Shown piece after piece: positions 30,479 to 38,141 of a DNA stretch of 64,000 bases. The position numbers were made by a program, and so were the translations under genes. Each line of letters starts with the position of its first letter. Positions within the stretch are counted from its first letter, which is position 1. Location of the stretch: positions 124,001 through 188,000 of the forward strand of contig QUIQ01000002.1 in the NCBI GenBank assembly GCA_003480165.1, given 5' to 3'. The notes beneath the pieces were generated by a model that worked only from the letters and a program-made list of their open reading frames with translations, did not search any database and had not been told where the DNA came from. This DNA is from Firmicutes bacterium AM41-11. GTDB lineage: Bacteria; Bacillota_I; Bacilli_A; Erysipelotrichales; Erysipelotrichaceae.

Positions 30479-31222
30479 ATGGTATCTGTGGTTCGCTGCT
30501 GGAAAGCAGAATATCAGAAGTGTAAACATAGCATTTTGCTCTATATGCACAGCATGATTCCGATTATATGTGCGGCGATTTTTGCGGGTTACTATCATAT
30601 ATCCAGATGGGAACTGGCAACCAAAATCAGTGCCTATCTGGAAGTGCTGGCCGTTGCGTTCCCGTTTCTGATCGGCATTATTGTGGGCCTGGTTGTTCAG
30701 ATCGAAAATCAGGCCGGGCATTATCAGCTTTTGTTGGGAACAATCCCATCTCGCATGGCAACGTATATTGGTAAACTTGGTTTTCTGATGATTTGTGCTT
30801 TTGGCGCAACATTTTTAGCGTTAGGAACATTCGCTGCACTATATAGGGATGCCCCGGCAAGCCTTTATCTGAAAGCCGGGATTCTATTGTTGATTACCAT
30901 GCTTCCCATTTACCTGATTCATTTGTTTGTGGGAATGAGCTTCGGAAAAGGTGCATCTATGGGATTGGGAATTGCAGGGAGTTTAATAGCTGCCCTTATG
31001 ATAACAGGGCTTGGTGACGCTACATGGAAATATATTCCCTGGGCCTGGGGCGTTCGTGCTATGGATTACACTGTGCTTGCATGGGATAGCCCCCAACTGT
31101 ATGCACAGATAAAAACCGATTTTTTCAGCGGTATGATTATTTCTTTATGCTGCACTGTTTGTCTGCTGATTGCCAGTTTGGTTTGGTTTCATGGTTGGGA
31201 GGGAGGTAAAAACAGTGAATAA
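30479..31222 (+). CDS. Lantibiotic immunity ABC transporter permease (MutG family)
   Basis: This 247-aa protein has six hydrophobic segments and WKAEYQKCKHSILLYMHSMIP at the N-terminus, the LanG pattern. AAAAAGGAGGTGGGG precedes the ATG. It is the second permease of the LanFEG exporter. The 3' end overlaps the start of the lipoprotein gene by 8 nt. Confidence 0.88.
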   Translation: MVSVVRCWKAEYQKCKHSILLYMHSMIPIICAAIFAGYYHISRWELATKISAYLEVLAVAFPFLIGIIVGLVVQIENQAGHYQLLLGTIPSRMATYIGKLGFLMICAFGATFLALGTFAALYRDAPASLYLKAGILLLITMLPIYLIHLFVGMSFGKGASMGLGIAGSLIAALMITGLGDATWKYIPWAWGVRAMDYTVLAWDSPQLYAQIKTDFFSGMIISLCCTVCLLIASLVWFHGWEGGKNSE

Positions 31223-31598
31223 AAAGTGCCTGTTTGCCGTGGTAATTGTGCTTGTAAGTCTTATATGCTTATCGGTATCGGCCTGCGGTGCGCTCCGCGA
31301 TACCGCCGATAAAAATAAGGCGTTAAATGAATCTCTGCCGTATTATGAGCTGAACGCCGCAAACTATGATGAAATTTCATATAACGGCCTGACATATACC
31401 ATAACGGATGAATGTCTTGAAATGTCAGAACTGCAAGAAGAAATCGGGCAGGTATCGAAACGCTTCAAAAATGTGGCGGGGGAAGATTTCAATTTCGGCT
31501 ACGTTTACAGTATTGTGGATGTGGATATAAGCAATGCCGTAGCTGTAAATATCAACAATGAATATCGGAAAGCTGACATTAAAAAAAATGATGAGTAA
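31215..31598 (+). CDS. NisI/SpaI-like lantibiotic immunity lipoprotein
   Basis: A GTG start after GGGAGGTAAAAACA gives 127 aa. Residues 1-22 are a lipoprotein signal (LICLSVSACGA, with the lipobox Cys). The mature part has YDEISYNGLTYTITDE and DISNAVAVNINNEYRKA, features of the NisI/SpaI-type lipoproteins that bind the lantibiotic at the outer face of the membrane. It lies between the LanFEG exporter and the two-component system, as expected for self-immunity. NisI itself is longer; this is a single-domain, SpaI-sized form. Confidence 0.78.
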   Translation: MNKKCLFAVVIVLVSLICLSVSACGALRDTADKNKALNESLPYYELNAANYDEISYNGLTYTITDECLEMSELQEEIGQVSKRFKNVAGEDFNFGYVYSIVDVDISNAVAVNINNEYRKADIKKNDE

Positions 31599-31636
31599 CC
31601 TCGACAATGTGGCATAATAGGGCGGGAGGTGATTTT

Positions 31637-32299
31637 TTGACCCACTTACTTGTAGTTGACGATGAAGTTTCTATCTTGGAATTGATTAAGAACAGTTTGG
31701 GGAAAGATGGATATTTGATAACAGTCTGTCAAAATGCGGATGATGTAGACATCAAAAAGCTGCATTTCTATGACCTCATTCTTTTGGATGTGATGATGCC
31801 TGGCACAGACGGGTTTGAGTTTTGCAAACAGATCAGGAATATGGTAGACTGCCCGATTCTCTTTCTGACCGCAAAGACATTAGAGGAAGATATATTGTTT
31901 GGATTGGGCATCGGTGCGGATGATTATATTACGAAACCTTTTCGTATTCAGGAGCTTCGCGCCCGTGTCGCGGCACATTTACGCAGAGAAAAAAGGGAGC
32001 ATCACAGCACACTTTCATTTGAGCCTGATATAAGATTTGACCTTTCCGCAAAGGTACTGTATGTTTCAGAACAGCCGGTTCCCCTTACCAAAAGCGAGTA
32101 TTCAATCTGTGAATACCTTGCGAAAAACCGGGGACAGGTTTTTACAAAAGAACAAATCTATGAAGCCGTTTTCGGGTTTGATGGAATAGGCGATAACTCT
32201 ACGATCTCAACGCATATAAAAAATATTCGTGCGAAATTGGAGCATTTCAAAATAAGTCCGATCAGCACCGTATGGGGGATAGGATATAAATGGGAGTGA
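31637..32299 (+). CDS. OmpR-family response regulator, LanR type
   Basis: A TTG start after GGGAGGTGA gives 220 aa. The receiver domain has VVDDEVSIL and the phospho-acceptor Asp in LILLDVMMPG, and the C-terminal winged helix includes STISTHIKNIRAKLE. It probably activates the immunity operon through the TCT-N8-TCT boxes at 28960 and 33703. It overlaps the kinase gene by 10 nt. Confidence 0.9.
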   Translation: MTHLLVVDDEVSILELIKNSLGKDGYLITVCQNADDVDIKKLHFYDLILLDVMMPGTDGFEFCKQIRNMVDCPILFLTAKTLEEDILFGLGIGADDYITKPFRIQELRARVAAHLRREKREHHSTLSFEPDIRFDLSAKVLYVSEQPVPLTKSEYSICEYLAKNRGQVFTKEQIYEAVFGFDGIGDNSTISTHIKNIRAKLEHFKISPISTVWGIGYKWE

Positions 32300-33654
32300 A
32301 AAAGAAACCTACATTGAAAATATTGTTTCGCCAGTTTGCTATCTCCCTCATTGTCATGCTGGTAGCGGCAATTATTGTCCCTTCTGGTTTGGAGGGACTT
32401 GCTGTAAATGCTGGATTAGCTACAAGAGCAAATCTAAGTGAATTGCAGGTAAAAGAGATCATTCCAACGCTGTCGATTGCCCCGGATATTACAAAGGTTG
32501 TGATTCCACAGGGATGCGGCTACTTAATTCTGGACAAGAACTTTAATGAGCTTTACAGCAATATGGACGATGATGAAAAAGAAATTGCCCTGCTGTACGC
32601 AAAGGGAGAATATATTGAATATGCTACGGGGAGGCAGTTTGCACTTGTTGTCCGGGAAAACGAATTTTGCGTTTTAAGGTATTATATTGGTTCTCAATTT
32701 ACAGTGTCATGGCTACCGGAATATTTTCCATCTGCTGACACGCTTGCGCTTATCCTGATGGCTGTAAATTCGCTGCTGGTCATTATCATACTGACCGCCA
32801 GATTTGCTAAGAACCTGCGTACACAACTGACCCCGCTTTTTGAAGCAACTGCGGAGGTTTCAAAGCAAAACCTTGATTTTGAAGTAGGACACGCCAAAAT
32901 CAAAGAGTTTGAAGATGTCCTTGCATCTTTTTCAGATATGAAAGATAATCTGAAAATTTCGTTAGAACGGCAATGGAAAACCGAGCAGACACAGAAAGAG
33001 CAAATCGCCGCGCTTGCCCATGATTTGAAAACGCCTCTGACGGTTATTCAAGGAAATGCTGATTTACTCACAGAAACAAATCTTGATGATGAGCAACGAT
33101 TATACGCTGGTTACGTCGTGGAAAGCTCCGGCCAGATGCAGTCATATATTCAAACCCTGATTGATATATCACGGGCGGCGGTTGGTTATCAGCTCCATAT
33201 TGAAAGTATAGACTTGTCAGCGTTCATGCAGCACTTGTTCGGTTATATGGAATCACTATGCCGGACAAAAGAAATCCGGCTGCAAATGAATACTGTTTCA
33301 CTCCCTCAAATGCTGAAATTTGATAGGACGCTGATAGAACGTGCTATTATGAATGTTATCAGTAATGGGCTGGACTACTCCCCGCAAGGCGGAACGCTTT
33401 ATGTGGATGTTCAGAGTAACAACGGTTTCGTGGAAATTTCAGTCACAGACGAGGGAACGGGGTTTTCTAAAGAGGCATTATGCCGCGCACAGGAACGGTT
33501 CTATATGGGCGATCAAAGCCGCAATTCAAAGTTACACTTTGGTATGGGTCTATATATTACAAATTCGATTATGGAACAACATAATGGTCAGCTTATTTTA
33601 GAAAATTCAAAAGAAACCGGCGGCGCAAAGGTTACTATGAAACTTCCTTGCTGA
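32290..33654 (+). CDS. Sensor histidine kinase, LanK/NisK type
   Basis: This 454-aa kinase has two transmembrane segments (about 12-40 and 148-168) enclosing an extracellular sensor of about 110 aa. It is followed by a linker, the H-box ALAHDLKTPLTVIQGNADLL with the phospho-His, and ATP-binding motifs (NVISNGLDYSP, DEGTGFS, GMGLYI). It likely senses an extracellular lantibiotic; in NisK-type kinases the peptide is the inducer. As the local precursor gene is broken, it may now respond to peptides from other cells. Confidence 0.9.
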   Translation: MGVKKKPTLKILFRQFAISLIVMLVAAIIVPSGLEGLAVNAGLATRANLSELQVKEIIPTLSIAPDITKVVIPQGCGYLILDKNFNELYSNMDDDEKEIALLYAKGEYIEYATGRQFALVVRENEFCVLRYYIGSQFTVSWLPEYFPSADTLALILMAVNSLLVIIILTARFAKNLRTQLTPLFEATAEVSKQNLDFEVGHAKIKEFEDVLASFSDMKDNLKISLERQWKTEQTQKEQIAALAHDLKTPLTVIQGNADLLTETNLDDEQRLYAGYVVESSGQMQSYIQTLIDISRAAVGYQLHIESIDLSAFMQHLFGYMESLCRTKEIRLQMNTVSLPQMLKFDRTLIERAIMNVISNGLDYSPQGGTLYVDVQSNNGFVEISVTDEGTGFSKEALCRAQERFYMGDQSRNSKLHFGMGLYITNSIMEQHNGQLILENSKETGGAKVTMKLPC

Positions 33655-33702
33655 TTTTCCGATAGTGTAATGGACGTCTTTTATGTCCGTACATTTTTCA
33701 AA

Positions 33703-33736
33703 TCTTTATGGAATCTTCAAAAATTCCTCTTATCAT
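33703..33736 (+). promoter_or_regulatory. Second LanR-type box and promoter, without a gene
   Basis: TCT-N8-TCT (33703-33705 and 33714-33716, spacer TTATGGAA) is followed after 14 nt by TATCAT (33731-33736), the same architecture as at 28960-28993. The 20-nt blocks around the two boxes are almost identical. There is no plus-strand gene downstream before the debris at 34.4 kb, so its target gene seems to have been lost. Confidence 0.55.
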
Positions 33737-33754
33737 GTATCTAAAGAAAAAACA

Positions 33755-33795
33755 TCTGCCCAGCGGCAGAAAAGAAAAAAACGCTGCTGGGCAGA
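33755..33795. terminator. Hairpin after the LanRK operon
   Basis: TCTGCCCAGC (33755-33764) and GCTGGGCAGA (33786-33795) form a perfect 10-bp stem with a 21-nt A-rich loop. There is no T tract on the plus strand, so it could be a transcript end structure rather than a simple terminator. Confidence 0.45.
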
Positions 33796-33842
33796 CCCAT
33801 TTTCACGCTTAATTTATATTCACTGGTGGCGGTTTTGAGAAA

Positions 33843-34217
33843 TCAAGGCTGCTGCTTTTTTTCTGTAACACAAAATTCTAAGATTGCTTGTGCAATATCC
33901 TCTGAGTTAACTTGGTCACTGACTAAGTTGTTCTGATTTGGAATATAATTAATGTTTTTCAAAGTGACTATAAAAGCTGTTGAGGTTGATGAAAATTCTG
34001 GTTTAAACTCAGCTTTATATTTTGGAAGAATTTCTGTTTCGCTAATAATCTTTTTTAAACCATTTCCGCGCCTTTCCATATACTTCATACGATGAAATAG
34101 ATCAGCAATTACAGGATTTCTTCGCATAGAGCGTATATTATAAATGTCGTATTCTTCAATTGTTCCGTCTCCAAACATGCCACCTGGAGAAGCTATTTCT
34201 AAACGGTCATCAAACAT
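33843..34217 (-). pseudogene. C-terminal fragment of an AlbA_2/RecG-like ATP-binding regulator
   Basis: The 124 residues start with MFDDRLEIASPGGMFGDG and include RRNPVIADLFHRMKYMERRGNGLKKI, the HATPase_c_4-like C-terminal part of AlbA_2-domain regulators, which are normally about 400-480 aa. The N-terminal part is missing and there is no ribosome binding site. Directly upstream (34228-34260) lies a sequence like the end of the IS element at 54918-56726, so insertion and deletion probably removed the 5' part. Confidence 0.7.
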
Positions 34218-34227
34218 GGAACATTTT

Positions 34228-34260
34228 TTTAGTTATACAAATCTTGTAAAGCTAAGATGG
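34228..34260. mobile_element. Solo end of an IS4/IS1634-like element
   Basis: TTTAGTTATACAAAT is identical to 15 nt at the right end of the IS at 54918-56726 (56697-56711), and the following bases match at about 10 of 14 positions. No transposase is present here. It abuts the truncated ATP-binding regulator. Confidence 0.6.
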
Positions 34261-34367
34261 CACTACAAAATGGTGAAAGTTAAGGAAAACTAAGTGGGAT
34301 AAATTTACATCTTTGCTAATATAAATAACGGTATTAGCAAGAATGTAAATGTTAGAAGGTGATAATA

Positions 34368-34947
34368 ATGGAAGCAATAATCAATTCTAAAACAGTTGAG
34401 GTTTTAAATGTCAAAAGATTAAAAAATCTTAATGTATCAAGGTAGTCAATTTACAATTTTATAAAAAAGAATTGTATGGAAAAAGTAGGGCCTGGTATTT
34501 ATATCTCTCAAGATGTATTGGAAGATGAAGCATAATGTATTGTCATTGCGGTGTTCAAAAGGGATTATTTCTCATGATGATGCATTATATTATTATGGAT
34601 AGATTGATCGAGAGCCAATTTCTCATTGTATTACCATTTATAGCGGTTATAATCCTTCTACTTTAACGAACTCAGGTTACAAAGTCTACACGGTAAAAAA
34701 GGAGCTTTTAGATTTAGGAAAGACGATTATCACAAATCAATTTGGTCATGAAATTCCAATGTATGATTTGGAGAGAACGGTTTGTGATTTAGTGAGAAGT
34801 AGAAGAAATTTTGAAATTCAGGATTTTAATATGGCGATTAAATCGTATTTGCAAAGAAACGATAAAGATCTTAATCGCTTGATGAGATACGCAAAAGCGT
34901 TTCGAATTGAAAAGATAATTAGACAATATATAGAGGTTTTATTGTAA
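34368..34947 (+). pseudogene. Decayed AbiEi-type antitoxin gene
   Basis: Translation from the ATG after GAAGGTGATAAT gives MEAIINSKTVEVLN, then stops at 34443 (TAG) and 34531 (TAA), a frameshift near 34555 and another TAG near 34598. The pieces SHDDALYYYG, IDREPISHCITIYSGYNPSTLT and IPMYDLERTVCDLVRSRRNF are typical of AbiEi, the antitoxin and repressor of type IV toxin-antitoxin and abortive infection systems. With at least three stops and one frameshift the gene is dead. The overlapping ATGTATTT start of an AbiEii relic follows. Confidence 0.8.
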
Positions 34948-35015
34948 TGTATTTAACACCAGCGCAAATAAAAGGCAGTATTAAAAATGCTGCAAAACAA
35001 AATGAGGTTTCCTAA
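34947..35015 (+). pseudogene. 5' remnant of an AbiEii toxin gene
   Basis: The first 22 codons (MYLTPAQIKGSIKNAAKQNE) match the N-terminus of AbiEii nucleotidyltransferase toxins, and the start overlaps the AbiEi stop as in intact systems. The rest is missing, cut at the inverted repeat that begins at 35004. Confidence 0.7.
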
Positions 35016-35050
35016 CTTACAAGCTTTTAAAGCGAGTTAGGGAAAACCTC
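35004..35050. repeat. Imperfect inverted repeat at the AbiEii break point
   Basis: GAGGTTTCCTAACT (35004-35017) pairs with AGTTAGGGAAAACCTC (35035-35050) with two unpaired bases. It marks the point where the toxin gene is cut. No T tract follows, so it is not an ordinary terminator; it may be a mobile repeat end. Confidence 0.5.
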
Positions 35051-35104
35051 ATCTAACTTAGTACCAAGAAAAAAACTATCTAGAATTAAACTTTTTTGGC
35101 CAAA

Positions 35105-35596
35105 TCAAATTTCATAAATGGCCGCAGTGCAACAAAATTCTCTATTTCCTCCACCGGAAAAATGCGATCTACGAGAGATATGAAAAATCACATTTCGATT
35201 TTGTACCATATCTTTTACTTGTTCCTGTGCTCTTTTTGCGCCAGACGAGAAGAGCTTATCATAGGCTTCAGCTCTGACAATGGCATATTGTTTATTAGCT
35301 TGTGCATCATTGTAGTATCGAATATTTAGATATTGTACATACCATTCACGATTGATAAAGATGAACCCAGATGTATCATATTTGATGTTTCCTTTAGCAT
35401 CTAAGATTTCAATATGGCCATTATTACTTTTAATCCAGTCTGCGACTGTATCAAAAGAACAATCAGAAAACTTTTGTATTTCCCACCGTCTTTGTTTTGG
35501 ATGATTGGTTTTTTGATGAAACTGCCATCCACATTCGGAGCAGAATTTCGCATTATCTTCTAAGATTTTATGGCATTTTGGACATTCTTTACTCAT
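35105..35596 (-). CDS. Zinc-ribbon protein of unknown function
   Basis: This 163-aa protein starts MSKECPKCHKILEDNAKFCSECGW, a zinc ribbon of the CxxC-x-CxxC type, followed by an uncharacterised domain of about 120 residues. A strong ribosome binding site (GGAGGGGGGGGAAAAG) precedes the ATG. It has no membrane segment. Other zinc-ribbon proteins, with membrane segments, occur at 51.4-53.8 kb. Confidence 0.65.
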   Translation of the reverse strand: MSKECPKCHKILEDNAKFCSECGWQFHQKTNHPKQRRWEIQKFSDCSFDTVADWIKSNNGHIEILDAKGNIKYDTSGFIFINREWYVQYLNIRYYNDAQANKQYAIVRAEAYDKLFSSGAKRAQEQVKDMVQNRNVIFHISRRSHFSGGGNREFCCTAAIYEI

Positions 35597-35669
35597 TTCT
35601 CTTTTCCCCCCCCTCCTTATCTCTAAATATGATTATACCAGTAAGCTTCATGATGAGACGGTTGTTCTT

Positions 35670-35960
35670 TTGTCCCAACAAAAACCAGATGACACGATAG
35701 AGATTGACTTAGACCTGGACGAGCTGGATGCCACCAGTGCCGAGTTGAAAGCAACCTATCAGGAAATCAAAGATTATGTGCTGAAAGAATTTGGCTTTAA
35801 GGTTTCAAATTTATATATTTCTCAGGTAAAACGCAAATGTGGAATTGAAGTGGGAGAAAACTATAATCTGCCAAAGACAGAAAATCCCAAAGTGCCACAG
35901 TGTCCGAAAGAGAAAGAAGATGCTATCAAGGCTGCCCTGAAATATTTTGCGATGATTTAA
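35670..35960 (+). pseudogene. Fragment of a mobile-element RNA methyltransferase-like protein (C-terminal tail)
   Basis: The frame is open from about 35631 and reads ETVVLLSQQKPDDTIEIDLD and on to CPKEKEDAIKAALKYFAMI. This tail is common at the C-terminus of RlmD-like 23S rRNA methyltransferases carried on mobile elements of Lachnospiraceae and relatives; that recognition is from memory. The catalytic part is missing and the only start is a TTG without a binding site. It is followed 31 nt later by tnpV. Confidence 0.5.
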
Positions 35961-35991
35961 GGATATCGCTGATTTCAAGGAGGAATAACAC

Positions 35992-36363
35992 ATGAAAAGC
36001 ACATTTGAAAAAATGGGTGGAACCTACACACTTGGCGCAGACGGAATTTACTATCCGAATCTTGTCAGTACAGATGAAGAACCGCATTATGGAAAATATG
36101 GAATGATACGGAAAACATATCTGAAAGAGTATCGTCCGGCAATGTATTCACTGTATATGTTGGAAGACAGATTGACAGAACATCTGAATGCTGTGGACGA
36201 TGAAGCGCAGGAGCGGATGGTTATTCTGGTACGTCAGATGATGGAGAGGCAGGGCATTACGGAAGAATTGAAAGCTCGTGATCAGATGAAATGGGTCAGG
36301 GCGGTAAATAATATCCGGAATGCTGCAGAAGAGATTGTGCGTCATGAAATAATTTATAAATAA
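35992..36363 (+). CDS. tnpV: Transposon-encoded protein TnpV
   Basis: This 123-aa protein starts MKSTFEKMGGTYTLGADGIYYPNL, typical of TnpV proteins found in Tn4451-like and other Firmicutes transposons; its biochemical role is unknown. AAGGAGGAATAACAC precedes the ATG. It seems intact, but its usual neighbours (large serine recombinase, TnpX/TnpW) are absent, so it is a leftover of a former element. Confidence 0.8.
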   Translation: MKSTFEKMGGTYTLGADGIYYPNLVSTDEEPHYGKYGMIRKTYLKEYRPAMYSLYMLEDRLTEHLNAVDDEAQERMVILVRQMMERQGITEELKARDQMKWVRAVNNIRNAAEEIVRHEIIYK

Positions 36364-36369
36364 TAGCTG

Positions 36370-36399
36370 AGGGACTGTTGGACAGTCCCTTTGTTATTT
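36370..36399 (+). terminator. Terminator of tnpV
   Basis: AGGGACTG (36370-36377) pairs with CAGTCCCT (36383-36390) around a 5-nt loop, followed by TTTGTTATTTCTTTG, right after the stop codon. Confidence 0.8.
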
Positions 36400-36590
36400 C
36401 TTTGTAGCTAAAACTGGTGACAGGTGTTAATGACATAATTCGCGTTAAATACATATATTTTATTTGATTTTTATTGAAATAGGCTATGGTAAAGCTGAAA
36501 ATCGTAAAAAAATACGAAAATATAAAATAACTATTGACAGATTGGATGGGGGAAGGTATACTCCAAGATGTAGAAAGGTATGGTGTAATT

Positions 36591-37865
36591 ATGTTTGTTT
36601 CATTTTCAGTAGGAAATACAGGTCCATTCAAGGAGATAACTGGAATCACAACCCTTGCGGAGAATTTGAAAAAAGAGTTCTTAGAGGAAAATACATTTGA
36701 AGTCTCTGGACAGAACTATAATAAAATTTCATACATTTATGGAGCAAATGGTTCTGGAAAAACAAATTATTTGGCAGCACTTACGAAAATGCAGAAGATG
36801 ATAATAATGTCTACTGTGTTGGGAGCTAATAATAATAAGCTATTAGAAGTTCCTGCAATTAAGAAAGAACTAGCAGCACCAATCGAAACTTTTAAGTTTG
36901 ATATTGATTGTAAAAGTAAAGAGACGTATTTTGAGATTCAGGTGATTATCGAGGAAATTTTATACACTTATTCATTTGCAATTCAGGATGGAAAAATTCA
37001 AAAAGAGCTTTTGACCAAAAAGAAGAAACGGACAGAAGTACTTATTAAGAGGACTTCTCCAAAATATGAAGACATAGTACTTCGATCCGGATTGTCTAGT
37101 TTCAAGAATATGGTATCTGTTGTTAGAGAAGACGCATTATGCTTGGCAATGGCGGCTATGTTAAACAATCCTTTAGCAAGTATGATTCTGAATGAAATAA
37201 TGAATTATCGTGTGATAAATATGGCTTCGGTTGGAAATGCACCGGATTTTGATGAAGAAAATACTAATGAGGAAGCAATAGAAAGATATCTCAAGTATTT
37301 AAAAATAGCTGATCCCACATTGACAAATTTAAAGGTTGATTTGGAATCAAAAATGGATAAACATGTATTGAGTGAAGACGATTTAGAGAACAAAGAGCTG
37401 GTCATCAAAAACATACATGTAAGTGTTCAATCACTTCATGCTACTTACAAAGATCATAAACAAGTTGGGGAGATAGAACTTCCATTTTTGAAGTATGAAT
37501 CAAATGGAACTATTCGAATGCTGAGAGTTTTACCTGCTATTTTTGAGGCATTAGATGCTGGAAGTACGTTATTTATTGATGAAATAGAGAATGGTTTACA
37601 TCCTAATTTAGTAAAGCTTTTAGCTGGTTTGTTTAATTCTAATGAATCTAATCCGCATCATGCACAGTTAATATGTACAACACATGACACACTGCTACTC
37701 GATGGAGTACGGAGAGATCAGGTATGGTTTACAGATAAGAACCAGTATGGAGAAACAAGCATGTGCAGATTAAGCGATTATCCAAATGTGAGAAGCAATG
37801 ATAATATTGCTGCGAAATACTTACAAGGAGTATTTGGAGCGATTCCCAATACTCAGAATTTGTAA
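36591..37865 (+). CDS. AAA family ATPase (AAA_15/OLD-like), defence candidate
   Basis: The ATG at 36591 gives 424 aa beginning MFVSFSVGNTGPFKEI, the usual opening of AAA_15/RloA-like ATPases. Walker A is YIYGANGSGKTNYLAAL (about 55-65), Walker B TLFIDEIENGLHPNLVKLL near residue 325, and an H-loop-like segment QLICTTHDTLLL follows. The middle is helical and variable, as in OLD-type proteins. Many such ATPases act in phage defence with a nuclease partner such as RloB. No RloB-like gene is here; the next gene is an unrecognised protein after a structured 276-nt gap. Confident as an ATPase, uncertain in role. Confidence 0.8.
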   Translation: MFVSFSVGNTGPFKEITGITTLAENLKKEFLEENTFEVSGQNYNKISYIYGANGSGKTNYLAALTKMQKMIIMSTVLGANNNKLLEVPAIKKELAAPIETFKFDIDCKSKETYFEIQVIIEEILYTYSFAIQDGKIQKELLTKKKKRTEVLIKRTSPKYEDIVLRSGLSSFKNMVSVVREDALCLAMAAMLNNPLASMILNEIMNYRVINMASVGNAPDFDEENTNEEAIERYLKYLKIADPTLTNLKVDLESKMDKHVLSEDDLENKELVIKNIHVSVQSLHATYKDHKQVGEIELPFLKYESNGTIRMLRVLPAIFEALDAGSTLFIDEIENGLHPNLVKLLAGLFNSNESNPHHAQLICTTHDTLLLDGVRRDQVWFTDKNQYGETSMCRLSDYPNVRSNDNIAAKYLQGVFGAIPNTQNL

Positions 37866-37871
37866 TAAAAA

Positions 37872-38094
37872 AAGAACCAAAGCGCCAACTTTGGTTCAGG
37901 TGGTAGATATCTACCAAATGTAGTAACCATGGACGAAATGACCATGGCGCAATATAAAATAATCCAAACCGATAATACCATGGTTACTACAAACTTTCAA
38001 TAAAAATTTAATACAGGAGAGATAAAATATATGACGGAATTGTAGTAATATGGTAGCTATTGCGCCATTAAATTTATAAGTACTTTGGTCATTT
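37872..38094 (+). ncRNA. Candidate structured RNA or compound repeat between the ATPase and the 308-aa protein
   Basis: Five pairings crowd into about 220 nt: GAACCAAAG/CTTTGGTTC (37874-37882 with 37889-37897); the 16-bp perfect palindrome TGGTAGATATCTACCA (37901-37916); GTAGTAACCATGG with CCATGGTTACTAC (37920-37932 with 37978-37990); TGGCGCAATA with TATTGCGCCA (37945-37954 with 38058-38067); and AAATGACCA with TGGTCATTT (37936-37944 with 38086-38094). Some are mutually exclusive, which allows alternative folds. There is no open reading frame of note. The first hairpin, read on the minus strand, ends in a T run and could be a terminator. Strand and function are unknown. Confidence 0.45.
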
Positions 38095-38141
38095 CTCCTT
38101 TTCATATAGATATATTTTTTATATAAAATGGAGGAAATAAT

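Noticed and set aside
37872..38094. CRISPR array or retron RNA
   Set aside because: There are no regularly spaced direct repeats and no cas or reverse transcriptase gene; the elements are inverted repeats.
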